Source: Cystobasidiopsis lactophilus
Lineage: Eukaryota > Basidiomycota > Agaricostilbomycetes > Agaricostilbales > Chionosphaeraceae
Assembly: GCA_001599975.1 (NCBI GenBank)
Contig: BCIO01000005.1
Span: 1,999,309-2,063,308, forward strand
Reading direction: 5' to 3'
Length of the DNA: 64,000 bases
Shown: piece by piece, positions 46,277 to 57,356 of the stretch
Layout: each line of letters opens with the position of its first letter
Position numbering within the stretch: position 1 is the first letter of the stretch
Translations under genes and position numbers: made by a program
Notes under the pieces: generated by a model
What the model saw: the letters and a program-made list of their open reading frames with translations, nothing else
Databases searched by the model: none
Told to the model about the DNA's origin: nothing

Positions 46277-47397
46277 TTAGTGGGTTTCGATCGACTTCTC
46301 CAGCCCGGCCTGCCGCTTCAACACTTGCTGGACTTGCTCGTAGACGCCCAGAAAGACTGCACCTCCGAGACCGATCCACAACACCCGCGGGGCCACGCCT
46401 TTGAACAGGGCTGAGAGCCCCTCCTCTCGAAAGATGCGCTTCAAAGTGGGCAAAGTCTTGGAGTAGCCTTCGGTGCCAGTCTGGCTGCTTCTTGTCAGCA
46501 TGATCCTGGTCTTGGCGACATCTAGCGGTGTGGTGACTCCAGCTGCAAAGGCACCGGCAACACTTCCGCAAGCCGCTGCATCCGGCCAAGCTGGCAGGCT
46601 TTTCGAGTCTACCAAGCTGGGAGTCGCAAACCGCCGTCTGGCCCTCCATAGCTTTAGTCGCTCATACAGCGGAAACTGTATGCAGCAGAAAGGGATCTGC
46701 AGGTCTCCAACCAGATTAATGGCGAGTCTCCATTTGAACTGGCGAGCGGACCCACCTCTCTCGCTATCGTCGTGGTGTAGCCCCGATATAGACCTCGTAT
46801 CCCCGATTCGGCAATCGTCATTCGTAGCGCCATTAACGAAGATGCTTTGGCGCCGTAGGTGGAAGTTTGCTGGCGCTGCTTCACTACTTCCGTTGGCACA
46901 CGGATGATGCACGCCGTCTGCCCTCTATGAGACTTTTGAAGTCATTTGAAGTGAACAATAGGCTCACGGCTTCGCCGCCACTCGCTGCGAGCATGTGGAC
47001 GAGAGGCGCATTTTCTGGTCGCTGTAAAGCCGGCACCAGCTTAGGAAGAGCCGCTTTTAGTTGCTCGTACGAAGTAAAGAAGGCGGCAGCTGTTTTCTCC
47101 AGTTGGTTCAGGGCATCTTAGAGGAGGTTGAAAGCGACAAATCACCTCCGGGAGCCGAGCCAACCACAACGCTGCCCAGCCCCTTGTAGACACCGCGAAA
47201 GCCACCCGCTTGTAGGAAGCCTTCCTTGGCCTGCAGGCGAGTCTTGATGGAGTCCAAAGGGAAGAAGAGGACGTCGACAGCAATGCCAGCCGCCGCTCCG
47301 CCCTGCCAAAAGTGAAAGCCTCAAATCAGCACGGCGAGAGCGAAGACACAAATCAAATCGCAGGGAAGCTGACAGCAAGAGCAGTTGCGAAGCTCAT
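46277..47397 (-). CDS. PET8: Mitochondrial S-adenosylmethionine carrier
   Basis: An inner-membrane carrier that brings SAM into the matrix. Start MSFATALA at 47397 joins [20 protein letters not shown] and [10 protein letters not shown], carrier repeat 1 with [10 protein letters not shown]. Repeat 2 carries [20 protein letters not shown], the [10 protein letters not shown] signature of Pet8/SAMC. Repeat 3 carries [20 protein letters not shown], then [20 protein letters not shown]. Six helices, about 300 residues, five or six introns. The gene ends EKSIETH at 46277. Confidence 0.92.
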
Positions 47398-47631
47398 TGT
47401 GAGCTATTTAGGTGTGCGAGATTGGCTCAAGACTACCGCTGCATGGTCGAATGTGAAAAACAACTGAAATGCAAGTGTCGACACGCTGGTGATCCAACCC
47501 TATACATATGTAGTGATGCAGCCCAATCTATCTACAGCTTAGCCTTGATGTTTGATGCCTTTCGCTCCTCCCAAGCTTGCCTGTGGTCGAATTTTGGTTA
47601 GGCGGCAGGACAGAAAGGACAGCTAGATTAC

Positions 47632-49743
47632 TCACGCGACAGCGGGCTTAAGCTCGCGCTTGACGATCTTGCCACTGGAGTGATGTGTGAGTAAATTTAG
47701 AGGAGAAACACTGGGCGGTAGAACCCACGTTGCGTTACGGGTGATGGGCTCGTCCCGGATCAGGATGATGACAGGGACTTCGTGTCGTGCCAACATCTTG
47801 GCGGCTTGAGCCTTAACCTCCTCTTCCTTAACCTTGCCCACAAACTCGGGCTTAGGTGCAACGATGGCACTGATCTCGATGGTAAGAAACGCTGGTCGGG
47901 AGACATGAATATTGAGACTCACGCGACTAGCTCGCCATACTTCTCATCAGGCACCGCCAGCACGCAGGCGTCCATGATGCGAGTATCGGAGTAGAGGGCG
48001 TTCTCGACGGCAACGCAGGTAATGTTCTCACCACCGCGAATGATGATGTCCTTGAGCCGATCGCTGATGTAGAGCCAGCCGTCCTCGTCCTTGTAACCAA
48101 GATCACCACTGATGACGGCACATCAGCTTTTACCGTCGAAGACAGATGAAGTAAAACTCGCCTCTTGAACCAGTGGTCCTTAGTGAAGGACTCCGCTGTA
48201 GCCTTGGGGTTGTTCCAATAGCAGGAAGCCACGTTGGGACCACGGATCCAGATCTCTCCAGCCTTACGTGGAGGACACTCCTTCTGCGTCTCGAAATCGA
48301 CGATCATGACCTCGTTGACAGGAGTGGGAACACCGCAAGATTTCGGCCGCAAGAGATAATCTTCGTTAGCGTGGTTGACTGCCACCGAGTTGGTCTCAGT
48401 CAAGCCATAGGCTTGGGACATGACGGCGTTCGGGAAGGCTGCGGTGGCTTCTGCTGGCAGGCGGTCGGAAGACGGCGCGCCGCCAAACAGGAAGTTGGCC
48501 AGGGTTGAGCCGCTCTTGAGCTCACTGTGCGTGAGTTCCGCCACCATTGAGGGAACACCGCCAGCAAGAGTTAATTTTTCCCGCTTGACCAGCTTGACAG
48601 CCTCCTTCAGGTCCCACTTGTGCATCAAGCAGATCTTGCCTGCGGTGGCAGTAATGATCATTAAAAGCGATTGCTAGAAAGAAACTGTCAGCCATGGACA
48701 CTGTTGAGATATAGATCAAGTACTCACGCAGCCCGTGACATGGAACAAAGGAACGGAGAGCAGCAGACCGCGTTGTGGGTCATCCAGCGAAGGCGGCTTG
48801 GGCAAAGGATCGCCTTTGCGGAGAGCAGATCGTAGACCAGCTGTACAGACCATTGATAGTCAGGAAACATTCAGTCAAAATACAGGCATAATTCTGCCTA
48901 CCAATCTGGGTGTTGAACAGGTTGGTCAAAAACGCGCGCTGGGTAGACAGGACGCCCTTGGGCAAGCCGGTCGTGCCAGAAGTGAAGAAAAGCGTGGCGT
49001 TGTCCTCTGGCTTGACCTCGATCTTGGGCAATGGTCCGAGCAATGGGAGCTTGCGCCACTCGTCAACCGACACTGTGCCGGCAACATGCTTGGTAGGCCG
49101 GGCAACGAGAATGAGCTCGAGGCCAGCGTCAGCCATCTTCGAGAAATTGGGCTCGAGGCGCTCGGCTCGCTCGGTGTCAGCGACAACCACCTTGCAGCCG
49201 GCGTTTGTGATGCAGAAAGTGAGAGGGTCGGCGGGCAACCACGCATTGAGGCCGGCAACGACGGCGCCTAGCGCCTGGGCGGCGAAAAAGAAGTAGATCC
49301 ATTCTGGAAAGTTGCGCATGCAGATGCCGACTCGGTCGCCCTTTCGAACACCGGCTTGGTAGAGGCGGATGGCCAACTCGTCCACCCGAGCGTGGGCCTC
49401 TCCGTAGGTGATCTTTTCGTCGTTGAAGATGATGTACACTCGCTTGTCTGCTTGCGGGTTGCGAGTTGACAGCCAGAATTGTTGGATCTGGAAGGCTAAT
49501 TTAGACTGGGGAAACCGCGATCAACAAGGCATTTTCAAAAGCTCACGCTCTTGGGCAAATTCTTGTACACTTTATACATCTGGCCATCCACAAGTTCGGT
49601 TTCCAGCTCATGGGTGGTGCCAGGGGCCGTAATTAGAGCCGTGGACTCGCTGCCGGGCCAAAAAGAAATTTCAGGATCAAGTCGGCTCCCGCTCCCTTGG
49701 CTATGCAGGACACTCACGCGAGCGAGACGGCTGGGAAAGGCAT
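47632..49743 (-). CDS. Acyl-CoA synthetase (AMP-binding), probably fatty-acid
   Basis: An ANL-superfamily ligase that activates a carboxylic acid to acyl-AMP and then acyl-CoA. The start is MPFPAVSLA at 49743, joined to ESTALITAPGTTHELETELV. The AMP-binding P-loop is LFFTSGTTGLPKGVLST. Then LLLSVPLFHVTGC, SQAYGLTETNSVAVNH, WIRGPNVASCYWNNPKATAE, GDLGYKDEDGWLYISDRLKD (A7/A8) and the catalytic Lys region SGKIVKRELKPAVA at the end. About 570 residues, six introns. The divergent peroxisomal beta-oxidation reductase 315 bases away supports a fatty-acid substrate, but chain length cannot be read. No PTS1 at the C-terminus. Confidence 0.88.
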
Positions 49744-50058
49744 TTGGGCAGCTTTTGGAGATCGGAAGTGTGTGTTCTGCTGCAGGCTCGCAGTTCAGGA
49801 TGAAAGGGCACAAGATCAGGTCGAGCCTGCCTTTCGGAGCGGAGGTGGCGGCGGGGAAGCGCAAAAGTCGCGAAGTAGCGGAGGGTGTTCACGACGGCCA
49901 CAACCTTCCCACGCTGGTTTGGTCAGACAGAAGCATCGATAGAACCCGAATCTTGGACCTCCGCAACGAAAACCGGCCAGCGACCGCTTCGAAAACGCTC
50001 ACCCGCACGCTTGCCTCCGCTCAGCCAAGTCGCGCTCGCCTCGGCAAAGGACGGTAAA
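49744..50058. promoter_or_regulatory. Shared bidirectional promoter of two lipid genes
   Basis: The 315 bases separate the starts of the acyl-CoA synthetase (minus) and the dienoyl-CoA reductase (plus), so both promoters lie here. A CCTCGG hexamer sits at about 50039-50044. This is the core bound by FarA/FarB/Ctf1-type fatty-acid regulators in ascomycetes; one hexamer in 315 bases could be chance. Confidence 0.45.
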
Positions 50059-51081
50059 ATGGGACACCCAGTCTTCAAGCAGGACATCTTCAAAGGCAAA
50101 GTCGTGTATGGCGGTTGCTTTTAAAAGAAAGGAAGGAGGACGCGAGCTCATTCATGCGGCGATCCTCAACTTGCAGGTTTGCCACGGGTGGCGGAACTGG
50201 CATCGTCAAGGGCATCGTAACCACGCTCATGCAGCTTGGTGCGGATGCCGTGATAGTCGGCCGCCGGAAGGATGTGATCGAAGGGACAGCTCAAGAGCTT
50301 TCGAAGGCAACTGGTCGGACTTGCATTGGCGTGTCGAGCGACGTGCGCAAGGTCGAAGCTTTGCAGACGGCCGTCGAGCAAGCCATCCAAAAGTTTGGCC
50401 GATTGGACTTTTGCATTTGTGGCGCAGCTGGAAACTTCCTCAGCCCGGTGGGTGGCGCTCAGAGCGTCTTCCCTATAACCGCTTCTGACCATTGTGCCAG
50501 ATCGAGGGACTCAGCACAAATGCATTCGCCACCGTCATTCAAATTGATCTGCTTGGCACGTACAACACTATCAAGGCATGCCTCCCACACATCAAAAAGA
50601 GCAAGGGCGCTTTTCTTTCTATCTCCGCAACGCTCCATTATGCCGGCACGCATATGCAGGCCCATGTTTCGGCTGCCAAGGCTGGCATAGATGCTCTCAG
50701 TCAGGTGGTGGCTGTCGAGTACGGCCCGGTGGGCGTCCGCTCCAACATCATCGCTCCCGGACCAGTGGGCGACACCGAAGGGTACAATCGGCTCATCACC
50801 AAGTGAGGTCGTCTGTTGAGCAAGTCAAGGTGCTTCTAACAATTTTCGACAGAGACACTCGAGACCAGGTTGCAAGGGCGATCCCGTTGCAGAGGGCCGG
50901 CAAGGTGCAAGACATCGCGGACGCGGCGGCCTTCCTGTTCTCAGATGCTGGCTCTTGGATCACAGGAACAGCCATTGTGGTCGACGGCGGCGCGTGGCAC
51001 ATTTCCCAATCCTCGGTTCCTTACCCAGACAGCGTCATCGACGCTGCCGGGTTCCGCGAGGCCATCAAGAGCAAGCTGTAG
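50059..51081 (+). CDS. SPS19: Peroxisomal 2,4-dienoyl-CoA reductase
   Basis: A short-chain dehydrogenase that reduces 2,4-dienoyl-CoA with NADPH so polyunsaturated fatty acids can be beta-oxidised. The start [15 protein letters not shown] joins [18 protein letters not shown], the TGGGTGI cofactor loop of this subfamily. [10 protein letters not shown] follows, then [14 protein letters not shown]. As in Sps19/DECR, the usual SDR Tyr is not at the standard place; the segment is [38 protein letters not shown] and [17 protein letters not shown] close the fold. The protein ends FREAIKSKL: the final SKL is a perfect PTS1 peroxisome signal. Three introns. The stop is 28 bases from the convergent DUF4112 stop. 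Confidence 0.95.
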
Positions 51082-51109
51082 TCGTCTATGCATTTCCAAC
51101 AAGTGTACA

Positions 51110-51833
51110 CTATTTGAACTTCCTCTGTGGCTTGTCCCCCGCCACCTTTGAGAACCATTCGGGCCACACCGGCTTCGACTTGTCCGATGGAACTTTGATC
51201 GTGTGTTTGGAATACTTGAGGTATCGTTCGCTGGACGGTCAAGTTGGGAGACAACCACTCAAGTTAAGAGTCTCTTTTGACTTACAGCAAGCGCAGGTTC
51301 TTCAGGTTGCTGGTGAAGAACAGGTCGATGAGATCGCCTATTAACGGGATCAGCCCAAGCATCGCGTCAACCATGCAGTAGATGAGCATGGTGCCCAGCA
51401 CATCGAACGGCACGCCAATGAGACCGCAGAGGATCACAATGTAGACCTGCAAAGAGGCGGTCAGCTCAAGACTGAGATCGAGATGGGGATCTGGCTCACG
51501 CCGAAGACCAAGCCAATCATGTCGCCAATCCACGGAATCAAGACCCCAATCAAAGCATCAAGGCCCAAGCCAGGGATGCGCGAGATGACGTTCCAGTACT
51601 TCACGAAAGCTTAGACGCTCACACGCTCAGAAAAGGGGAGTGAAAGCGCACAGGTATTTGGTTCAGGAAGGGCAGCTTCAAGATGGATGGCATCGCATCC
51701 AAAAGCAAGCAAACTGTGCGTATATGGTTGTAAAGCAGCTGGGCTAGTGAAATGAACAAAGCAAGGAAGGGGAAAGCCATGGCGTTAGCGGGAGGACAAG
51801 AGCAACATTTGGCAAACTTACCTTCCTGATCAT
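51110..51833 (-). CDS. DUF4112 membrane protein, N-terminus uncertain
   Basis: A DUF4112 protein of unknown function. Spliced core: KYWNVISRIPGLGLDALIGV, LIPWIGDMIGLVFG, YIVILCGLIGVPFDVLGTML, IYCMVDAMLGLIPLIGDLID, LFFTSNLKNLRLLERYLKYS and a basic tail ending KPQRKFK. The paired P-x-I/W-G-D motifs and the N-x-(K/R)-N-xx-LLE motif define the family; two to three hydrophobic segments suggest a membrane protein. The 5' end is unclear: a candidate ATG is at 51833 (MIRK), with another small exon near 51735-51655 (LDAMPSILKLPFLNQIP). Stop at 51110. Confidence 0.75.
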
Positions 51834-52133
51834 TGCGGGCTGTGATTTCCCTTTTAGATTGATCCAAACAGTCACGATGAAAGCAGCTATAGGATCTCAC
51901 GAGGCCACAAGATCGGATAAAACTGTGTTGCCTCGACGTCAGTCAAGTGCATCCTAACTTGGGTCGAGGCGCCTCAGAGCTGTAGAGGCTGGCCTTACCT
52001 GCACTTTGAAATCGTCTGATGTCTCGACTACTGGCATTGTAAGGACGATTTGAGCACACTGGGTCGCTGCACCCGGAAAAGAGGCGAAATCCGCTTCTCT
52101 TCTCCAAACAGCCTCCTGGTCCAGACTGCTGGG
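51834..52133. other. Divergent promoter region, DUF4112 and RCM1
   Basis: About 300 bases between divergent starts. No other feature seen. Confidence 0.4.
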
Positions 52134-54015
52134 ATGGACTTTTACACTCGATGTGCTCTTGTTCTGGATGATTTGGAAAACAAGAAAGGCTCCTTGAAGG
52201 CGTCGGTCGTCTCCTCTCCTGCTTGCCACCGCAGCGTGCAAACTTTCTGCAAAACAGTCTGTCGACCAAGCACTCGGTCCGAGCTGATTCAAAGCGCCTG
52301 CTTGCACTCTCATCTCAAAGTCTGAAATGTTGGTCTTTGGTCCTGATGTTTGGGCCATGCATTGACAGAGAATCATAGACATGGAGGTCTTGCTCCTGAT
52401 CATCGCAAAATGCAACTTGGTCAAAGAGACGCTTTCGCTCCTGCGCCCGTCCGTAGCAGGCGACCCAAATGCACCGCAAAAGAACCACAAAGGCAAAGGG
52501 AAGGAAACGGCCGCTCCAGTCAAAGTCGAGAGACAGAAGCCGTCACAGATCTCGCTCCTGCTTGTCCTGCTACACGACATGCTCTTTTCCTCTCGAGGTC
52601 TGTTTCTTTCATGTTGGACTGGAGCAAGGGTTGAGCTTTCAAGCAGGTTTGGCTTTGCCGAAAGATCACAAAGTCCGCAAAGGACTGGACCCATTCTTGC
52701 GAACCGCCAAATCAGAAAAGGAGCGCATCAAGGTCCAACGCCGAGTGACAAGCGACGAAGCTTTACAATCTGGCCATCAAGTTCCGTCGGAAGAGACAGA
52801 CGAAATCAACAAGATTCGTTGGCTGCGCGTTAATTCAAACTTCTGGACCAAGGGGGAGGCGCTTGACTGGTTGGCAGGCCAAGGGTGGAGCAAGGTTTCA
52901 AATGTAAAAGAGTTGAACTCAAGGTAGGCCTTCAGAAAGACTCTTAGTTCGCCTTTTTGACATTTAACGCCAACAGTCGACACTTCTGCGAGGACGAGCA
53001 CTTGCCGGACTTGCTTGCGTTCCCGGCCAGCATCAACCTCCTAGGATTCGAGCCTTATACCAATGGTAAACTGATCGCGCAAGACAAGGCTTCCTGTCTG
53101 CCGCCATTCTTGCTACTTGGAGGCGGCAACGGCGGCAAATTGCACATCATTGACGCGTGAGAGCCATTCACGCCCTTTATTGTATGACTCTATCTCAGTT
53201 CTGCCATAGAACTGCTGCGCCTGGTAACAAGACTTCGTATCTCTCGGCCTTGGCGAAAGACGCTACGGTCTTTGCGTTCGAGCGGGATCAGGCGCGATTC
53301 GGAACGCTCAAAGCGATGCTCAAGAAGGCTGGCTGCACCAGTGTGTTTTCTTCCCTCAGCCTCGTACAAATAACTAGCCCGTGCTAAAGGATGCGAATAG
53401 ACGTGAAACCGAAGTGTGCCGACTTTATGAAAACCAAAGGGCAAGATTTCCCTCAAGTGACTCATGTGCTATTGGACCCGTCTTGCTGTGAGCTTCTCTA
53501 GACTTTCAAAGTCACCTCACTAATGAAAGACGAGCAGCTGGAAGTGGCATCCCCAACCGCCTCGACTTCTCCAACGCAAAGGATCAGCCTCGGATTGAGT
53601 CGCTGGCCAACTTTCAGCTCGCGATCCTCTCCCACACCCTTCGAACCTTTCCAGCACTCACAAAAGTTGCATACTCGACGTGCAGCATCCACTCGGAGGA
53701 AAACGAGTCTGTGATCAGCCGCGCCTTGGCCAAGCCGGAATTCGCAGGGTGGAGGCTGGCTCCACGAGAGGATGTCCTGCCGACTTGGCCTCGTCGAGGT
53801 ATTGCAGGCAATGGTATCTCAGAAAGTAGGTATCTCAGAGCTAGGATTAATCTGACGCCTGACAAAGAACGACAGAGCAAGCGGAGTGCATGATTCGCTG
53901 CCTGCCCGAGGACGACACGAATGGCTTCTTCGTCGCCATCTTGGTTCGCGATGACGCGGCAGGAGGGCACGTTCAAGAGGCCGAGGAGGAAGAATGGGGA
54001 GGCATTGTCGATTAG
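52134..54015 (+). CDS. RCM1: 25S rRNA m5C methyltransferase Rcm1/NSUN5
   Basis: A NOL1/NOP2/Sun-family RNA methyltransferase that makes m5C in large-subunit rRNA. The start MDFYTRCALVLDDLENKKGS parallels human NSUN5 MGLYAAAAGVLAGVESRQGS. Further on: SQISLLLVLLHDMLFSSRG, RWLRVNSNFWTKGEALDWLA, LIAQDKASCLPPFLL, SAM site DACAAPGNKTSYLSAL, VLLDPSCSGSGIPNR (motif IV TCxGSG-type Cys) and AYSTCSIHSEENE (motif VI Cys). The end reads ECMIRCLPEDDTNGFFVAIL then an acidic tail stopping at 54015. About seven introns; the last exon begins at 53876. Its last exon is partly copied at about 57357-57500. Confidence 0.93.
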
Positions 54016-54448
54016 TCTAGCTACCTGCGCATCCTCGTCATTTTTCGCGTCTTCGACGCTCATCTCCATTCTGCACGACGTTGCAGTGTCTCGGGCTCCT
54101 CCTTAGTTTTGGGAAGAGAGAGGGAATGAGGTCGTCGCCTCGCAGGCGGAATGAAATGCAAGAGTGAGGAGAAACAAGTGGCGCTAAGATGTACAATGAG
54201 TCGTGAAAGGGCATCAATGAACGCAGGCAAGCGTGGGGTATAGCATGAATCGAGCCTCCGAAGCATTCTACAAGTATGGGACCACAAAAGGCGATGACGA
54301 CCTTCGAGCACCACCAAAGTCAATGGCTTCGCCCTGGTCAAAAGGGCTCCAACTCACTGTTCTTTCACGACAGACAAGGTGCTTGTAGACGCTAGCGCAG
54401 AGGACCTGTCCATTGGTGTGAGTGATAGCCTGGAGGTCAGTGGGTGTG
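54016..54448. other. Gap after RCM1
   Basis: About 430 bases. On the minus strand a short open stretch near 54435-54355 (AITHTNGQVLCASVYKHL) after a CCTCCAG acceptor could be a last exon of the next gene, but frame and function are unproven. Confidence 0.4.
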
Positions 54449-54925
54449 CTAATAGGACCTACGCATTCGGTCGGGCTTCTCGGGTTCCTTCATGCCAAGG
54501 ATGTACTCGATCTCCTTGAGCGTGCCCGCCATCTCTTCGAGCTTCTTGTTCGTGTCTTCGAGCTTCTTGTTCGTGGTCTCGTGCTTTTGAGTCGTGTCGA
54601 TGTGATTGTCCTCGACCGTCTTCTTCAGGGCCTTGTACGAGTTCTCGTGCGCGGTCAAGGCAACGTTCACCAGCGCAAAGTTCTCCACGAGCAAGCGTTT
54701 GAGCTCTTGGTACTCTGTAAAAGGGTAGCCGATGAGTGCGGCGGACACTTGTGTAGCTAACCCCAGAACGGACCCGTTTCTGGAGCTCCAGTTCCATTGG
54801 TATGGCCATTCTGCGTGCCGTTGGTCTGGCCGGCTGAAGAGGTGATCAGTTAGAGGCAGTAGACCTGGTGCGGTGACCACCGACTCACTGGTGGAAGGCT
54901 GGGGTGGGTTTGCGGGCGCGGACAT
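54449..54925 (-). CDS. Small coiled-coil protein, function unknown
   Basis: Spliced from three exons: MSAPANPPQPST, a Gly/Asn/Thr-rich linker GQTNGTQNGHTNGTGAPETG, then YQELKRLLVENFALVNVALT and a heptad-rich helix (HETTNKKLEDTNKKLEEMAG TLKEIEYILGM). The TNKKLE unit is tandemly repeated. About 115 residues; it ends in a basic PDRMRRSY if read to the stop at 54449, though a donor-like GTAGGT or GTCCTA there could splice to another exon downstream. Not recognised. It abuts, head to head, a truncated TMEM41-like remnant. Confidence 0.65.
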   Translation of the reverse strand: MSAPANPPQPSTSESVVTAPGLLPLTDHLFSRPDQRHAEWPYQWNWSSRNGSVLGLATQVSAALIGYPFTEYQELKRLLVENFALVNVALTAHENSYKALKKTVEDNHIDTTQKHETTNKKLEDTNKKLEEMAGTLKEIEYILGMKEPEKPDRMRRSY

Positions 54926-54938
54926 CTCGCTCGTCTGA

Positions 54939-55490
54939 GGGCAAGAGACAAACCACCGGAACTACCTCTTGCTCCTCCGCCTCTTCCCGCTCCTCCCCTA
55001 CTCCGCCCTCAACATCGCCAGTGGTGTCCTCGACTCGCCTCCCTCGACCTTCTTTTGGACTCTGTTTGGGCTCAATACCGTATAACCTCGTGACCACTCA
55101 AATGGGCGACATCCTCTCCACCTTGCCCGCCGGCTCCGCCACCGACCTCAGCTCAATCTGGACGCCCAGCCTATTCATGAAGCTGCTCGTCATCTGCTCA
55201 ATTTCAGCTCTACCCATCGTCTTTAAGAGCAAATCCAAGCCTCTCTGGGCGGCGCCGAGGACCCGTCCACTTCGCCTCTGGTCGGGACGGCGGAGGAGGT
55301 CGAGCTGCTAGCCCTCAGTGCGAGGACCGGGAGCACGGTGGAAAGCAACTTGCAGCGTGGCTCAAGTGGGAAACTCATCCACCACGGGCATGGGCACGGG
55401 CATGGGCGGAGGATGGCAAGCATCGACTCGCCTCTTAAGGGGCTTGAATACCTCCTTTGGGTCGCATTTCGTTCTTTCATTCCTGCATAG
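54939..55490 (+). pseudogene. Truncated TMEM41/VTT-domain gene remnant
   Basis: The C-terminal half of a VTT (SNARE-associated Golgi / TMEM41-type scramblase) protein can be read: HRNYLLLLRLFPLLPYSALN, IASGVLDSPPSTFFWTLFG, then in another frame SIPYNLVTTQMGDILSTLPA and SIWTPSLFMKLLVICSISAL, then back in the first frame SLGGAEDPSTSPLVGTAEEV and a His/Gly-rich tail ending FRSFIPA at 55490. This parallels TMEM41B (FLRITPFLPNWFINI...). No N-terminal half or start is visible before the coiled-coil gene. The frame changes near 55080 and near 55220 are not explained by introns. So it is a broken, 5'-truncated copy, or two sequence errors plus a missed upstream part. Confidence 0.6.
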
Positions 55491-55614
55491 TTGTTTTGCA
55501 TTTTCTTGGCATGAGAGCGATTCGATTGATCTGCCACCCACCACTTTGCAAGCCGGGTCAGAAGGCAGCGAAGACGTTCGGCTCCCCGAACCGTCGAATC
55601 AAACCACCACTCGA

Positions 55615-56907
55615 ATGGCCGAGCCCGGTCCCAGCAAGCAACAGGAGCCCGAAAGGAACCGCTTTAAACGGGAGAGGGCAGCCGAAGGAGGAGGCACCAG
55701 GCAATCCCCCCGCCTCAGTGCCAAGGGCAGTCCCAGCCCGACAGCGGCGAAAGGCACCAGCCCCAAACGACCTAGCCCTGCGCCGCAATCCGCATCTCCT
55801 ATGTCGTCGAAGAAGCCCAAGCTGGACATCTCCAATCTCGACTCCATGACTCGGAGTGTCGACTTCATCAAATTCTTGGAGAAAGTCAAGTCCTGCTCCA
55901 CCGGTGAAGAAGTGAAAAAGGCGCTGGAAGGATCGCTCATCGACCCCATGGTACGCATCATGTCCTATGTCACTTCTTCTGGTTTGTTTAAGTCATTGCA
56001 GGACCTTGGCTTCTCGGCAGCCGCAAAATGGACGAGCTGCCCTCCGTCATCAAGCCGACTCCTAGCTCCCGTCCTGGAGCATCTGGAAGCCGCTGTCGCG
56101 GTCGTCAACGACTGCATCGCTGATGCTTTGGTCGGCGATAAGACGATGACTCGCATCGACAAGTATGTGGACAAAGGGGTACGTCCGACAACGATACGAG
56201 CGCATTGCTTTCAGCTGACCCATGCCCTAGCGAGAGGCCGGCTGCCGAACTAAAGCCGACACTGTCCTCTTGGCCGGTATCGACTGCTCCCAAGTAGCCA
56301 TGGAGCGCAATCTGGCTTTGCAGGGTCGCATCCAGCAGACGTTTGGAATCCACAATAGGCCCCACTTTATCCTTGTGCCGGAACCGGAGATCTCTAGCGT
56401 GGCAGTGGGGGAAGGCTGGAGTTTCCATGGCCCGCCCGACTATGTTGTAGCAGTGGAAGATGAGGCCAAAATGGGTAAGTCTGGCATGCGGATTACATGG
56501 ATGCCATTATTCACAAGCCCCTCTGGCGTTGGCAGGTTTGGTCCGCCAAGGAAAACTTGCCCTCGACCTCAAGAAATCTAGTTGTGCTGTGATCGAAGCG
56601 AAAAACGCGAAGACGTTCGCTCAAGGACGACAGCAAATCGTGGCGCAGCTCGCCGTTCTCTGCATGCTCAGGTCTTGTCCTTATTCTGCCTATTCTTCGA
56701 CTGATTCTGAAACTGGCTTGTCTCTGTCAGGCATAAGGAGCACTTTTTTGGAGTCTTGACGGATGGAACGGCCTGGGCATTTCACTGCGTTCGCCGAAAA
56801 GAAGCCGAGAAATGGGAGGACATCGAATTGGAAGGCCTTGAAGACATTCAGACGGTTATCAAGATCTTGGTGCTCATTGTGAGTTGCGCTCAGCTTATTA
56901 TGTAGAT
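55615..56907 (+). CDS. PD-(D/E)XK nuclease-like protein
   Basis: Not matched to a named family. The start is MAEPGPSKQQEPERNRFKRE. The first 80 residues are basic, Ser/Pro-rich and nuclear-localisation-like (SKKPKLD). A helical middle part (SVDFIKFLEKVKSC; LEHLEAAVAVVNDCIADALV) is followed by a restriction-nuclease-like core: WSFHGPPDYVVAVEDEAK gives the PD, SCAVIEAKNAKTFAQGRQQI gives E-x-K, then VAQLAVLCMLRHKEHFFGVL and TDGTAWAFHCVRRKE. The IEAK...GxxQxxAQL...GxLTDGxxW pattern resembles the solo PD-(D/E)XK domains of fungal and oomycete CRN-like and kinase-linked proteins. It ends by read-through of the last exon at 56907 (LVLIVSCAQLIM), which is uncertain. Nuclease activity is inference. 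Confidence 0.6.
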
Positions 56908-57356
56908 GCTTTAGTAAAGGCGATCGCGATCCAGCTCATCGGGACTGACGAGGAGATCTTTGCCGTGTTCAAGCCGTAGGAGTTCAGAAACATGCTGTAA
57001 ACTTTCCCTGTGGACTCGGACTTTCCTTGTGGACTCGGTGTTGCCCAATTCCGAACGATAAGATGTTGGGCAGCGATGGGCAATGTTCTCACTGGACCCC
57101 CCTCGAGCTGCTAGCGTCGTGTTGTATCTAGCACATGGATACAGGCAGTGGAGACAAGAGTTACCAAGGTGGAGATCGATGGACAGAGGGAGAGTCGGCC
57201 GCCAGACCTGCGCGGGGCAATAGGCTATCATTTGCCACCGTATGTCTTGGGCAGGTGCAATTGTTGCCATTGGTGTCGTCGTATTGTTACCGTCGAATGT
57301 ACCTTCGAAAGCGCTTATGGCAGACCTTGGACAGAGTCTGTGATCGACTATCTGCC
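56908..57356. other. Gap before the RCM1 fragment
   Basis: About 450 bases with no recognisable gene. A GAGTCTGTGATC string near 57335 also occurs in RCM1 (about 53705), so the duplicated piece may be rearranged and begin earlier than called. Confidence 0.4.

Noticed and set aside
54355-54435. A minus-strand exon AITHTNGQVLCASVYKHL as the end of the coiled-coil gene or a separate gene.
   Set aside because: Only about 25 codons, and no donor gives an unambiguous frame into it.
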